From Martelella sp. NC20 (GTDB taxonomy: Bacteria > Pseudomonadota > Alphaproteobacteria > Rhizobiales > Rhizobiaceae), in the NCBI RefSeq assembly GCF_013459645.1, contig NZ_CP054861.1:3026001-3090000 (forward strand): a stretch of DNA of 64,000 nt, written 5' to 3'. The number at the start of each line of letters is the position of its first letter. Within the stretch, counting starts at the first letter, position 1. A model generated the notes under the pieces. It ran no database searches. It was not told where the DNA came from and worked only from the letters and a program-made list of their open reading frames with translations. The translations under genes were made by a program, and so were the position numbers. Positions 15,878-24,978 of the stretch are shown in pieces.

Positions 15878-16084
15878 ATGGATGTGAAGAAATGGTATCT
15901 CTCCAAGACCGTGTGGGGGGCGCTTCTGGCGGTCGCCGCGCCGCTGCTACAACTCGGCGGAATCTATGTCGATGAAGGCACGCAGGGTGAACTTGCGGCT
16001 TCGATTACCACGATCGCGGGCGCTACAGGCGGGTTACTCGCGCTGTTCGGCCGGATTTCTGCGAAGTCGTCGTTGACCCGCTAG
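15878..16084 (+). CDS. Small holin-like membrane protein at the end of the GTA cluster
   Basis: A 68-residue protein, MDVKKWYLSKTVWGALLAVA, with a hydrophobic first helix, a polar linker (YVDEGTQGELAAS) and a second hydrophobic segment (ITTIAGATGGLLALFGRI) before a short basic tail. This is the form of small phage holin-type proteins of the W-Y-x-S-K-T-x-W-G type. AAAGGA precedes the ATG by seven bases, and it follows the baseplate gene by 16 bases, so it is probably cotranscribed. A role in cell lysis for particle release is an inference; no endolysin gene accompanies it here. Confidence 0.65.
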   Translation: MDVKKWYLSKTVWGALLAVAAPLLQLGGIYVDEGTQGELAASITTIAGATGGLLALFGRISAKSSLTR

Positions 16085-16234
16085 GACGAATCTTTCCTGA
16101 TCACGCATGGTTGGCCGGGGCCTGAGGTTCCGGCTGACGCGTTCATCTGCAACTTTGCTAAAATTCAGATTGCAAGTGTTCTGACGGGGCTATTCATTTG
16201 CAGTTCAGCCACATATCTTTATGAGGAGTTTCAG

Positions 16235-16276
16235 ATGGAATGCAGGATTGCGAAGAAGGCGTTTCGATGTCGTTGA
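16235..16276 (+). CDS. Possible 13-residue leader peptide overlapping the feuN start
   Basis: An ATG at 16235 stands six bases after GAGGAG (16223-16228), the best ribosome-binding site in this region, and opens a 13-codon frame (MECRIAKKAFRCR) that stops at 16274-16276. The stop lies just past the presumed feuN start (ATG 16267), in another frame, so its translation would control or couple with feuN initiation. Nothing proves the peptide is made. Confidence 0.35.
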   Translation: MECRIAKKAFRCR

Positions 16277-16509
16277 AACCCATATATATTCTGGTATTGA
16301 CCGGCCTGTTGCTGGGTGCGAACGGTGAAGCGGCCGACGCGGCCAGCTGCGCTGCTGCGGCGCGCCAGGTCCAATCCAGCACGGGCGGCGATCTGCTTTC
16401 CGCTCTGCCTGCGCCGGACGATCCGAATATGTGTATGGTAACGGTTATCGTACCGGCAAGCGACGGCAACCCTCCCCGCAAGATTACCCGCCGCGTACCG
16501 GCTAGCTGA
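16267..16509 (+). CDS. feuN: FeuN-like small periplasmic protein
   Basis: This 80-residue protein starts with a signal peptide (MSLKPIYILVLTGLLLGANG, cleavage expected near AADA) and has a short mature part with two cysteines (ASCAAAARQV and NMCMVTV) that could form a disulfide. It sits immediately before feuP and feuQ. In Sinorhizobium meliloti the equivalent small periplasmic FeuN restrains the FeuP-FeuQ osmosensory system and is needed for normal growth. The identification is by size, export signal, position and general pattern. ATG 16240 in the same frame is an alternative start; ATG 16267 places the signal peptide correctly. Confidence 0.7.
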   Translation: MSLKPIYILVLTGLLLGANGEAADAASCAAAARQVQSSTGGDLLSALPAPDDPNMCMVTVIVPASDGNPPRKITRRVPAS

Positions 16510-16548
16510 TGTTTGTCGGGCTGTTGCCTGTAAGAGCGGATGACTGAC

Positions 16549-17211
16549 ATGCGAATTCTGCTGATAGAAGATGATGAGAACCTGAATCGCCAGCTCGCCC
16601 AGATGTTGCGGGACGCGGACTATGTCGTTGACTGCGCCTATGATGGCGAGGAAGGTCATTTTCTGGGTGATACCGAACCTTATGATGCGGTCATACTCGA
16701 TATCGGACTGCCCCAGATGGATGGCGTGACCGTGCTTGACAAATGGCGGCAGGCCGGGCGCACCATGCCGGTTCTGATATTGACCGCGCGTGATCGATGG
16801 AGCGACAAGGTTGCCGGGATCGATGCCGGCGCCGATGACTATGTCACCAAGCCGTTTCACATCGAAGAGGTGATGGCTCGGATCAGGGCACTGATCCGCC
16901 GTGCCGCCGGCCATGCGACGGCAACCATCACCTGCGGTCCGATCGAACTTGACGTCAAGGCCTCTAAGGCCACGGTTGACGGAGTGATATTGCGGCTGAC
17001 CTCGCACGAATACCGGTTGCTGTCCTACCTGATGCATCACCAGGGTGAGGTGGTCTCGCGGACAGAATTGACCGAACATCTTTACGATCAGGATTTCGAT
17101 CGGGATTCCAATACGATCGAGGTTTTTGTCGGTCGACTGCGAAAAAAAATCGGGGCTGACTGGATCGAGACGGTTCGCGGCCTCGGTTACCGCATGCAGG
17201 CGCCGGGATGA
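16549..17211 (+). CDS. feuP: FeuP-type OmpR-family response regulator
   Basis: The 220-residue protein has a receiver domain with acidic pocket (IEDD, residues 6-9), phosphoacceptor Asp 51 in VILDIGLPQMDG and Lys 101 in VTKPF, then an OmpR/PhoB winged-helix domain (LTSHEYRLLSYLMHH, RTELTEHLYDQ, IEVFVGRLRKKIG, VRGLGYRM). In rhizobia FeuP with FeuQ senses low osmolarity and drives cyclic beta-glucan export genes such as ndvA. An in-frame ATG at 16540 would add three residues. The stop overlaps the feuQ start (ATGA), so the two are translationally coupled. Confidence 0.85.
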   Translation: MRILLIEDDENLNRQLAQMLRDADYVVDCAYDGEEGHFLGDTEPYDAVILDIGLPQMDGVTVLDKWRQAGRTMPVLILTARDRWSDKVAGIDAGADDYVTKPFHIEEVMARIRALIRRAAGHATATITCGPIELDVKASKATVDGVILRLTSHEYRLLSYLMHHQGEVVSRTELTEHLYDQDFDRDSNTIEVFVGRLRKKIGADWIETVRGLGYRMQAPG

Positions 17212-18587
17212 GGTTTGCGAATTCCCTCACCTTGCGTTCGCTGGCGCTGACGACCGGATGGTCTGCCATAGCGCTTCTGGTGATCGCGATCGTGATTTCA
17301 GCGCTTTATCGCAATGCCGCTGAGCGCGGTTTCCGTCAGCTTCTGCAAGCCGAAATGTTCAACGTGATCAATTCGGTATCGATTGACGATAAAGGCGATC
17401 TCAAGGGATCTCCACAACTTGGCAACCTGAATTATCAGCAGCCTCAGACCGGATGGTACTGGGTCGTTGATCCTCTTTATGATAAATCGAAACAGTCGCT
17501 GCAATCGCCCTCCCTCGGAGAGCAAGACCTGCCGGTCACCCCGGAAAGCGAGGTGCCGTATGACGGCAATTATCGCCGGACCTATATCGTGCGGGACGAC
17601 AACCGCAATGAACTGGCAGTGATCGAAACCGTGGTTGTGATGGACGAGAATGATCGTGCAACCCGGATTCGGGTGTCCGGCAATCGCGATGCCGTTGACA
17701 ATGATGTGCGCTGGTTTTCACGACGGCTTTATCTCGCGCTCGCGCTTTTCGGCATCGCAAGCATCCTCCTGAATGGTCTTGTCATCTTGTGGGCTCTTCG
17801 CCCCCTCGATCGCGCGCGTGTCGCATTGCGCCAGATTGCCGACCAGGGTGAGGGAGAGATGCGCGGGCGGTTTCCGGTGGAAATTCAACCGCTCGCCGAT
17901 GAGATCAACGCGTTGCTTTCCAACAACAGGGCCATTGTGGAGCGGGCGCGGGTGCAGGTTGGAAATCTTGCGCACTCGTTGAAGACGCCGATTGCGGTAC
18001 TTCTGAACGAGGCGCAGGGTATGGAAGAGAAGGAAGGAAAACTCGTCGCTTCCCAGGTGGTGATGATGCAGGCCCAGGTGCAGGCCTATCTGAACAGGGC
18101 CCGCATTGCAGCTCAGACGGAATCGGTTCTGACCCGCTGTGAGGCAGAGCCGGTGCTTGAGAGGCTTGTGCGGGTGATGCGCCGCCTGAACCCGGAGAAG
18201 TCGTTCGTTCTCTCTTGCGAGACGGGTCTTCTTCTGGCGACCGAACAGCATGATCTTGAGGAGGTTGTCGGCAATCTCCTGGAAAACGCCGCACGGTTTG
18301 CCGATAGCGAGGTGCGGGTCAGCGCCCAACGGCAGGTAGATGCCGCAGCGCCCGGAGAATGGGCAGAGATCATCGTGCAGGATGACGGACCCGGCCTGAC
18401 ACCTGATGAAATTCAAAGAGCGATGAAGCGTGGCCATAGGCTGGATGAAAGCAGGTCCGGTTCGGGCCTGGGTCTATCGATCGTTGACGATATTGTGCAG
18501 GCCTATGGCGGGCGTTTCGAACTGACCGGACTTGAGCAGGCGGGGCTGCACGCGCGCGTTATTCTCCCGGCCAAGCACAGGAAATAG
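17208..18587 (+). CDS. feuQ: FeuQ-type sensor histidine kinase
   Basis: A 459-residue inner-membrane kinase. A first membrane segment near residues 15-33 and a second near 180-200 (LALFGIASILLNGLVILWAL) bracket a periplasmic sensing region that contains the YWVVDPLYDKS and SEVPYDGNYRRTYIV motifs. A HAMP-like linker leads to the HisKA motif NLAHSLKTPIAVLLNEAQ (His about 256) and a Bergerat ATPase with LLENAARFA, DDGPGL and SGSGLGLSIVDDI. It pairs with FeuP; FeuN, encoded just upstream, would act on its periplasmic part. Confidence 0.87.
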   Translation: MRFANSLTLRSLALTTGWSAIALLVIAIVISALYRNAAERGFRQLLQAEMFNVINSVSIDDKGDLKGSPQLGNLNYQQPQTGWYWVVDPLYDKSKQSLQSPSLGEQDLPVTPESEVPYDGNYRRTYIVRDDNRNELAVIETVVVMDENDRATRIRVSGNRDAVDNDVRWFSRRLYLALALFGIASILLNGLVILWALRPLDRARVALRQIADQGEGEMRGRFPVEIQPLADEINALLSNNRAIVERARVQVGNLAHSLKTPIAVLLNEAQGMEEKEGKLVASQVVMMQAQVQAYLNRARIAAQTESVLTRCEAEPVLERLVRVMRRLNPEKSFVLSCETGLLLATEQHDLEEVVGNLLENAARFADSEVRVSAQRQVDAAAPGEWAEIIVQDDGPGLTPDEIQRAMKRGHRLDESRSGSGLGLSIVDDIVQAYGGRFELTGLEQAGLHARVILPAKHRK

Positions 18588-18714
18588 TCGATCGCGAGGC
18601 CAAGTGCGAAATCTGGCCACATTCTGCCCTTAGCTGCAAGTTTGCCATATCGTCATGTGGTTTGGGAACCATTTTGGCGACCTGAGGCTTTCTTTGATGA
18701 CGTGATTCAATACG

Positions 18715-19137
18715 ATGGGAACTCTCGTGATACGGAATTGGCAACTGATTGCTGTCGTCCTAATGATCTCAGGCTGTTCCGCAACAGGCGGAGACGGCTC
18801 GCCCATTATTCCTCAGCGCTCCTCGTCCCAACCGGTGGCGCAGCCACCTGCACTGAACGGCGGGCTGATTCAGCGGGCCGGAATTTCACTGTCTTCTTTC
18901 GATCAGACCAAAGCACTTCAGGCAGAGCAGTACGCACTGACCGCCGCACCGGCTGGTGAAGCAGTGAACTGGCAGGGAGAGCAGGCACGTGGCAACGTTT
19001 CGGCTGCAAGCCCCTACCAGGTCGGCGATCAGAACTGCCGGCAATATACCCAACGCATTTTTGCCAATGGCGCCGAGTTTGTCGGTCGTGGCGCCGCCTG
19101 TCGCGAAGCCGATGGCTCCTGGAGCCTGCTCGACTGA
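18715..19137 (+). CDS. Probable lipoprotein with surface-antigen-like C-terminus
   Basis: This 140-residue protein has a lipoprotein signal: a short positive start, a hydrophobic stretch (LIAVVLMISGC) and a lipobox cysteine. The middle is low in complexity, rich in S, P, A and Q. The last 45 residues (GDQNCRQYTQRIFANGAEF, GRGAACREADGSWSLLD) match the small C-terminal fold of rickettsial 17-kDa-antigen-like and RT0821/Lpp0805-type surface proteins. It follows feuQ by about 130 bases; function is unknown. Confidence 0.7.
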   Translation: MGTLVIRNWQLIAVVLMISGCSATGGDGSPIIPQRSSSQPVAQPPALNGGLIQRAGISLSSFDQTKALQAEQYALTAAPAGEAVNWQGEQARGNVSAASPYQVGDQNCRQYTQRIFANGAEFVGRGAACREADGSWSLLD

Positions 19138-19242
19138 ACTGCTCGCCACGCAGCAGCATCGGTCTGCGACGTTTTGAGGCAGGCTCACTGGTTGGAGTTT
19201 TGAACTGTTGGAATTTTTACAGTGGTGGCGTACGAAGATGGC

Positions 19243-20379
19243 ATGATGTTCGCACTCGTCGCCATTTTTCTGACGCTTGCCGTGGCTTTTGCGGTTGCCG
19301 CTCCACTGTTTGGGCGGGATGCAACCGTCGTTGCCGCCGCCGCCGGGTCGAACTTAATTTACCGTGAGCAACTGCAGGAACTCGAGCGGGAAAAGCAAAA
19401 CGGCCGTATCGATGACGAGGCTTATGCTTCGGCCCGAGCGGAAATCGGGCGCAGGTTGATCGCCGCGGAAGCAAAGTCTGCGGACCGATCCGTGGTTGGC
19501 CGGTCTATTGCACTGCGCCATCGATTGATTGCGGCATCAGTCGTGTTTGCTGCCTTGGCCGGGGCGGGGCTTGTCTATCCCCTTCTCGGCGCTCCCGGCG
19601 CGAAGGATTATCCCTTGGCTGCCCGCTTGAATGCTGAAAATCCGGAGCTTGCCGTGCTTGTCGCGCAGGTCGAGAGGCACCTTGCGCAAAATCCCGGTGA
19701 TGGCAGGGGATGGGATGTGATCGCGCCGGTATATTTGCGCGAGAACAAATTCCAGCGCGCCCATGAAGCCTACAGTAATGCAATACGGATTTCCGGTCCC
19801 AGTCCGGAGCGGCTTCTGGGTTTGGGCGAGACGCTTGTGGCGCTTGGCTCGGGTGTCGTGGACGATGAGGCAGTCGAGGTGTTCAGGCAGCTCGACGATG
19901 TGTCACCGGGCAATATAAGAGCAGGGTATTATATCGCATTGGCCTCCGAGCAGGCAGGAGACTACGAGGACGCGCTCGATCTGTTCGTCGCTCTGCTTGA
20001 GAGAATGCCGGAAACCGCGGCCGGGCGCGATGTGGTGGCGCGGCATATCGCATTCAATCGCGACCAGTTGGGGCAGGAGGAAGAGCAGATACCCGGACCC
20101 GATCAGCAGGATATCGAAGCCGCGGCCTCGCTGTCGCCGCAACAACGCACTGAAATGGTCGAGGGAATGGTGTCGGGGCTCGCGGAGCGGCTTGAACGGG
20201 AGCCTGACGATATTGATGGCTGGATGCGTTTGATCCGCTCCTATGCGGTGCTGGGTCGCGAGGGTGATGCGATCTCGGCTCTGAACTCAGCGCTGGCTTT
20301 TTTCGGCGCGGAAAGCGCAGCCGGGATGCAGATCGAAGCGCTGGCCGCGGAACTTGCGCTTTCTGGAGGAAAATCATGA
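19243..20379 (+). CDS. cycH: Cytochrome c maturation protein CcmI/CycH
   Basis: The 378-residue product is the apocytochrome-holding subunit of the System I haem ligation complex. It has an N-terminal membrane helix ([20 protein letters not shown]), the conserved [19 protein letters not shown] segment, a second membrane helix (about 95-115), and a periplasmic TPR region ([15 protein letters not shown] repeats, [17 protein letters not shown]). Two ATG codons at 19243 and 19246 fit the membrane start; a GTG at 19222 is an alternative. It heads a four-gene operon with ATGA/GTGA overlaps. No ccmG thioredoxin or ccmABC genes are present here. Confidence 0.9.
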   Translation: MMFALVAIFLTLAVAFAVAAPLFGRDATVVAAAAGSNLIYREQLQELEREKQNGRIDDEAYASARAEIGRRLIAAEAKSADRSVVGRSIALRHRLIAASVVFAALAGAGLVYPLLGAPGAKDYPLAARLNAENPELAVLVAQVERHLAQNPGDGRGWDVIAPVYLRENKFQRAHEAYSNAIRISGPSPERLLGLGETLVALGSGVVDDEAVEVFRQLDDVSPGNIRAGYYIALASEQAGDYEDALDLFVALLERMPETAAGRDVVARHIAFNRDQLGQEEEQIPGPDQQDIEAAASLSPQQRTEMVEGMVSGLAERLEREPDDIDGWMRLIRSYAVLGREGDAISALNSALAFFGAESAAGMQIEALAAELALSGGKS

Positions 20380-20825
20380 CGCGCAAGCAGAAGAGGCTCG
20401 CCGTCATCGGCGGCGGGGTGGCTTTTATCGCGATCGCGGTTCTGCTTGTGCTTTTTGCGTTGAGCCGCAGCGTCTCGTATTTTTTCATGCCCTCCGATTT
20501 TGCTACAAACCCGGTTGGACCCGATACGCGGATAAGGCTGGGAGGCCTTGTCGAAGACGGTTCGGTCCATCGGGCGGAAGGGGCGGATGTAGCGTTTGCA
20601 GTCACCGACGGCAGTGCTTCGGTCGAGGTACACTACGGAGGAATTCTGCCCGACCTGTTCCGTGAAGGGCAGGGCGTGGTGACGGAAGGGCGGCTGGGCC
20701 CGGACGGCATTTTTCGTGCCGACACCGTTCTCGCCAAGCATGACGAGAACTACATGCCCAAGGAAGTCGCCGACCGGCTGAAAGCGGAAGGGGTATGGGA
20801 AGGCGAGGAGGGCGCGAAACCGTGA
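20376..20825 (+). CDS. cycJ: Cytochrome c-type biogenesis haem chaperone CcmE/CycJ
   Basis: A 149-residue haem chaperone anchored by an N-terminal helix ([20 protein letters not shown]). The OB-fold periplasmic part includes [15 protein letters not shown] and the haem-binding motif [15 protein letters not shown], with the histidine (about residue 122) that forms the covalent haem bond. It ferries haem from CcmABC to the ligase. The gene overlaps cycH (ATGA) and cycK (GTGA). Confidence 0.94.
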   Translation: MTRKQKRLAVIGGGVAFIAIAVLLVLFALSRSVSYFFMPSDFATNPVGPDTRIRLGGLVEDGSVHRAEGADVAFAVTDGSASVEVHYGGILPDLFREGQGVVTEGRLGPDGIFRADTVLAKHDENYMPKEVADRLKAEGVWEGEEGAKP

Positions 20826-22816
20826 CCGTTGAACTCGGACTTTATGCGCTGATCCTCGCTCTGGCGGTTGCGATTGTGACTGCAACGCTGCCCCTGCTCG
20901 GCGCGCGCACCCGGAACGTGGCCTTGATGGGCGTTGCGCGCAGCGGCACGTTGAGCCTTTTCGCGCTGGTGGCATTGTCGTTTGCCATTCTGATCAGGAG
21001 CTATCTCGTCTCCGACTTTTCCCTGCGCAATGTCTGGGAGAACTCTCATTCCCTGATGCCGCTGATCTACAAGTTCTCAGGCGTATGGGGCAATCACGAG
21101 GGCTCCATGTTGCTGTGGCTGCTGATCCTGACGTTTTTCAGCGCCCTGGTGGCGGCCTTCGGTCGCAATCTGCCGGCGGATTTGAGGGCCAATGTGCTTT
21201 CCATTCAGGCCCTTATTGCCACTGCCTTCATTCTTTTCATTCTTTTCACCTCCAATCCCTTCAGCCGTGTTTTCCCGGTTCCCGCCGAAGGGAGGGAGCT
21301 CAATCCAATCCTGCAGGATATCGGCCTCGCCATTCATCCGCCGCTTCTCTATCTGGGCTATGTCGGCTTTTCAGTCTGTTTCTCGTTCGCGGTCGCCGCA
21401 CTCGTCAGCGGCCGGATCGATTCAGCCTGGGCTCTTTGGGTGCGGCCGTGGGCGCTGCTTGCCTGGCTTTTCCTGACTGCCGGTATCGCGATGGGTTCCT
21501 ACTGGGCCTATTATGAACTTGGCTGGGGCGGATGGTGGTTTTGGGATCCGGTGGAAAACGCGTCCTTCATGCCGTGGTTGGCGGGCACCGCACTTCTCCA
21601 TTCCGCTCTGGTCATGGAGAAGCGGGAAGCCCTGAAGATATGGACGCTGTTGCTGTCGATCCTGACGTTCTCGCTCTCCCTTCTGGGAACGTTTCTGGTT
21701 CGCTCCGGCGTCCTCACATCAGTTCACGCATTTGCGACAGACCCGACCCGAGGCGTTTTCATTCTGGCCATACTCGTTATCTTCATTGGCGGCGCTCTCA
21801 CGCTTTTTGCCCTGCGGGTGCCGCTTTTGAAGTCCGGAGGTCTGTTTTCGCCGATGTCGCGGGAAGGCGCGCTGGTGTTCAACAACCTGATCTTGACAGT
21901 GGCAGCCGGTACGGTTCTGATCGGGACGCTTTATCCGCTCTTTCTGGAAACGCTGACCGGTGACAAGATCTCGGTCGGCCCTCCGTTCTTCAATCTGACC
22001 TTCGGGATATTGATGATCCCGCTGCTTCTTGCCGTGCCCTTCGGCCCGATGCTCTCGTGGAAAAGAGGTGATCTCAAAGCCGCCTCGGAACGTCTTATGG
22101 CTGCTGCGGTACTGGCATTGATCTGCGGGGCGGCTTTCGTGTATTTCCATGATGGCGGCCCGGTTCTGGCCATGCCCGGAATAGCGATTGCTTTCTGGCT
22201 TATTTTCGGAGCGGTCGCGGATATCTGGACCCGCTCGGGGTTTTTCCGTTTGCCGTTTTCGAAGTCATGGCCGCGCTTCAAGGGCTTGCCGCGATCGGCC
22301 TTCGGTGCGGCCCTCGCGCATTTCGGTCTGGGGGTAAGCGTATTGGGCATCCTCGCAGTTTCGCTCTACGAAACGGAACTCGTGCTTGAGATGGCGCCCG
22401 GTTCCGAGGTCGAGTTGAGCGGCTATTCCGTCGCCTTCGAGGGAATCGAGACTGTACGCGGTCCCAACTACACCGATGAACGGGGCAGCTTCGCCATCAG
22501 CGCGAACGGGACCGAATCCGGAATGGTTCATTCGGCAAAACGGGTCTATTCGTCGAGCAATATGCCGACCACCGAGGCGGGTATAATGACCGTTGGTTTC
22601 AGCCAGCTTTATATTTCGCTTGGCGATCCGCGCGAGGACGGGGCCTGGGTCGTGCGGGTATGGTGGAAGCCTTTCATTCTGTGTATCTGGCTTGGATGTG
22701 TGCTGATGACCGTCGGCGGAATCGTGTCGCTTTCGGATCGACGTTTGCGGATCGGCGCTCCGGTACTCAGCCGGAAACGTCCGCAGATTGCGCAAGCCGT
22801 AAGGGCCGCCGAATGA
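20822..22816 (+). CDS. cycK: Haem lyase subunit CcmF/CycK
   Basis: A 664-residue polytopic membrane protein of the haem ligation complex. It contains the tryptophan-rich haem-handling WWD motif ([20 protein letters not shown], about residues 230-250), the conserved histidines in [20 protein letters not shown] and [15 protein letters not shown], and about 14 hydrophobic segments. GTG at 20822 is preferred: it overlaps the cycJ stop as GTGA and gives the usual start. The end overlaps the cycL start (ATGA). Confidence 0.95.
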   Translation: MTVELGLYALILALAVAIVTATLPLLGARTRNVALMGVARSGTLSLFALVALSFAILIRSYLVSDFSLRNVWENSHSLMPLIYKFSGVWGNHEGSMLLWLLILTFFSALVAAFGRNLPADLRANVLSIQALIATAFILFILFTSNPFSRVFPVPAEGRELNPILQDIGLAIHPPLLYLGYVGFSVCFSFAVAALVSGRIDSAWALWVRPWALLAWLFLTAGIAMGSYWAYYELGWGGWWFWDPVENASFMPWLAGTALLHSALVMEKREALKIWTLLLSILTFSLSLLGTFLVRSGVLTSVHAFATDPTRGVFILAILVIFIGGALTLFALRVPLLKSGGLFSPMSREGALVFNNLILTVAAGTVLIGTLYPLFLETLTGDKISVGPPFFNLTFGILMIPLLLAVPFGPMLSWKRGDLKAASERLMAAAVLALICGAAFVYFHDGGPVLAMPGIAIAFWLIFGAVADIWTRSGFFRLPFSKSWPRFKGLPRSAFGAALAHFGLGVSVLGILAVSLYETELVLEMAPGSEVELSGYSVAFEGIETVRGPNYTDERGSFAISANGTESGMVHSAKRVYSSSNMPTTEAGIMTVGFSQLYISLGDPREDGAWVVRVWWKPFILCIWLGCVLMTVGGIVSLSDRRLRIGAPVLSRKRPQIAQAVRAAE

Positions 22817-23271
22817 TGCGGCTTGTGGTGTTGCTTGTGGCCGTGCTGATGCCGATGGCGGTTGCCGCCGTCGAGCCGGACGAGATGCTGAGCGATCCGG
22901 CACTTGAAGCGCGGGCAAGAGACATATCCGCTGAGCTTCGCTGCATGGTCTGTCAGAATCAGTCAATTGACGATTCGAACGCCGATCTCGCGCGCGACCT
23001 GCGGCTTCTGGTCCGCGACAGGCTGACAGCCGGCGATAGTGACGACGAGGTCGTTGACTATGTCGTTTCGCGCTATGGCGAGTTTGTTTTGCTGAAGCCC
23101 CGATTTTCGCCGCAGACCTGGCTTCTCTGGGGCGCGCCGGCTCTCCTGATCGTATTGGGCGCAATCGGTTTGTGGCGGCTTGCACTCAGCCGTCGTGCAG
23201 CGGACAGGCCGCTTTCCCGGGACGAGGAGGCGCGGCTGGAGACGATTCTGTCAGACGGGGAAGACCATTAA
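22813..23271 (+). CDS. cycL: Cytochrome c-type biogenesis protein CcmH/CycL
   Basis: A 152-residue thiol oxidoreductase of the cytochrome c maturation pathway. A signal/anchor ([20 protein letters not shown]) is followed by the redox motif [19 protein letters not shown] (Cys 44 and Cys 47), and a C-terminal membrane helix near [20 protein letters not shown]. It reduces the CXXCH thiols of apocytochromes before haem attachment. Last gene of the cycHJKL operon; degP follows after about 100 bases. Confidence 0.95.
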   Translation: MMRLVVLLVAVLMPMAVAAVEPDEMLSDPALEARARDISAELRCMVCQNQSIDDSNADLARDLRLLVRDRLTAGDSDDEVVDYVVSRYGEFVLLKPRFSPQTWLLWGAPALLIVLGAIGLWRLALSRRAADRPLSRDEEARLETILSDGEDH

Positions 23272-23377
23272 CAATCCGTCATCTCGCGGACAGCGTTTTG
23301 TAAGGTCCAAGCTTTTATAGTCCCCTCTATTCGATATGAAATCATTCAACCATCGACACTAGAGGAAAAGTAGAGCT

Positions 23378-24910
23378 ATGTTCCAGCAGCCCACCGGACC
23401 AAACAAGTTCAGGTCACTCTTGAAAGCCTCGGCAGCTGCGGGTGTTGCCGCCGTGCTGTTTTCCGCCGGCGCTCCCCTGACGGTGACGGAAGCGCTCGCG
23501 GACCCCGTCCATGTTCAGGCTCCGGAGGTTCCGGGATTTGCCGATGTCGTCGAAGCGGTCTCTCCCGCGGTTGTTTCCGTGGTCGTTGAAAGCAATGTAC
23601 AGCCCGTTGCCCAGCAGGATGGCAGTTTCGGGTTTGGCGGCCGCGGTTTCGACAATCTGCCTGATGACCACCCCCTCAAGCGTTTCTTCCACGATTTCGG
23701 CGCACCGAACGAGCCCTCCCCGCCGCCGCAGCCGCGCAAGGGCGGCCCACGCCCGGTTGCTCAAGGGTCCGGATTCTTCGTCTCTGAAGACGGTTATCTC
23801 GTGACGAATAACCACGTTGTGCGGGAAGGCGATGCTTTCTCGGTGCGTATGGATGACGGGACCGAATACGACGCAAAGTTGATCGGAACTGATCCCCGCA
23901 CCGACCTCGCTGTGCTCAAGGTCGATGCCGATCGCGAATTCACCTATGTAAAGTTCGCAGATGATCAGAACCTGCGCGTTGGCGACTGGGTCGTTGCCGT
24001 TGGCAATCCGTTCGGCCTCGGCGGCACGGTTACGTCGGGCATCGTTTCCGCGCTCGGCCGCGATATCGCCTCCGGTCCCTACGACGATTACATCCAGGTC
24101 GATGCGGCAGTGAACCACGGCAACTCCGGCGGTCCGACATTTGACCTCAGTGGCGAAGTCGTCGGCGTCAATACCGCGATCTTCTCGCCGTCCGGCGGCA
24201 ATGTCGGCATTGCATTCGCAATTCCCGCGCATCTGGCGCAGGACGTCGTTGCCGACCTCATTCAGGACGGTACTGTCGAACGCGGCTGGCTTGGTGTGCG
24301 CATTCAGCCCGTCACCGATGACATTGCCGAATCGATCGGGCTTGCCAAACCCGAAGGGGCGCTCGTCTCGGAACCCACCAGCGACAGCCCCGGCGCCAAG
24401 GCCGGTCTGAAACAGGGTGACGTCATCACCGCCGTGAATGGCGACGTCATTGAGGATGCCCGTTCGCTCTCCCGCATGATCGGCATGATGGAGCCCGGCG
24501 ACAACGTCGAACTGTCGGTTTGGCGTGACGGAAAGTCCCAGACGATCGACGTCAAGCTCGGCGAATTTCCGAGCGACGATGAGCTTGCCGCCGCCGACGG
24601 CCTCGGCGGACCGATGGAAAGCTCGCTGATGAAGCAGCTTGGCATCGAGGTTCGCCCCGCTGACGATGGTAAGGGCGTGACAGTCACGGCCGTGGATCCA
24701 GACTCCGACGCTGCGACCAAAGGCATGGCCGCGGGACAGAAGATCCTGAGCGTCAACAACAAGGAAGTCAGCACTGCGGCGGATATCCTGAAGCAGGTCA
24801 AGGATGCGGCCGATCAGGGCCGCAAGCAGGCGCTGTTCCAGGTCGAGACCGAAAACGGCAGCATGTTTACCGCGCTGCCGACGGAGACCGACGCTGAAGA
24901 CGCCGGCTGA
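23378..24910 (+). CDS. degP: DegP/HtrA-family periplasmic serine protease
   Basis: A 510-residue periplasmic protease/chaperone. A signal peptide ends near ALADP. The trypsin-like domain shows the catalytic triad: His in VTNNHVV (about residue 146), Asp in DPRTDLAVLK (about 176) and Ser in NHGNSGGP (about 250). Two PDZ domains follow (RGWLGVRIQPVTDDIAE and on; then GIEVRPADDGKGVTVTAV and on). A proline-rich LA-loop (PSPPPQPRKGGPRP) precedes the active site, as in other rhizobial DegP proteins. It degrades or refolds misfolded envelope proteins. A terminator-like hairpin follows. GAGGAAAAG precedes the ATG. Confidence 0.94.
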   Translation: MFQQPTGPNKFRSLLKASAAAGVAAVLFSAGAPLTVTEALADPVHVQAPEVPGFADVVEAVSPAVVSVVVESNVQPVAQQDGSFGFGGRGFDNLPDDHPLKRFFHDFGAPNEPSPPPQPRKGGPRPVAQGSGFFVSEDGYLVTNNHVVREGDAFSVRMDDGTEYDAKLIGTDPRTDLAVLKVDADREFTYVKFADDQNLRVGDWVVAVGNPFGLGGTVTSGIVSALGRDIASGPYDDYIQVDAAVNHGNSGGPTFDLSGEVVGVNTAIFSPSGGNVGIAFAIPAHLAQDVVADLIQDGTVERGWLGVRIQPVTDDIAESIGLAKPEGALVSEPTSDSPGAKAGLKQGDVITAVNGDVIEDARSLSRMIGMMEPGDNVELSVWRDGKSQTIDVKLGEFPSDDELAAADGLGGPMESSLMKQLGIEVRPADDGKGVTVTAVDPDSDAATKGMAAGQKILSVNNKEVSTAADILKQVKDAADQGRKQALFQVETENGSMFTALPTETDAEDAG

Positions 24911-24931
24911 TCCCCTTTCAGTACCGGAGGA

Positions 24932-24958
24932 GGCGCATAGCGGAAGCATGCGCCTTTT
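24932..24958 (+). terminator. Rho-independent terminator-like hairpin after degP
   Basis: GGCGCAT (24932-24938) pairs with ATGCGCC (24948-24954) and is followed by TTTT. It stands 22 bases after the degP stop and 21 bases before the start of the next response regulator, separating the two units. Confidence 0.65.
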
Positions 24959-24978
24959 CCGTTTTCAGGAGACGTCAC

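Noticed and set aside
1485..16084. Reading the head-tail cluster as an active prophage
   Set aside because: No integrase, excisionase, repressor, replication gene or att repeat is visible inside or beside it, and the gene order is that of GTAs.
23414..24949. A 511-codon minus-strand open frame opposite degP
   Set aside because: Antisense shadow; the degP protein has its catalytic triad and two PDZ domains intact on the other strand.
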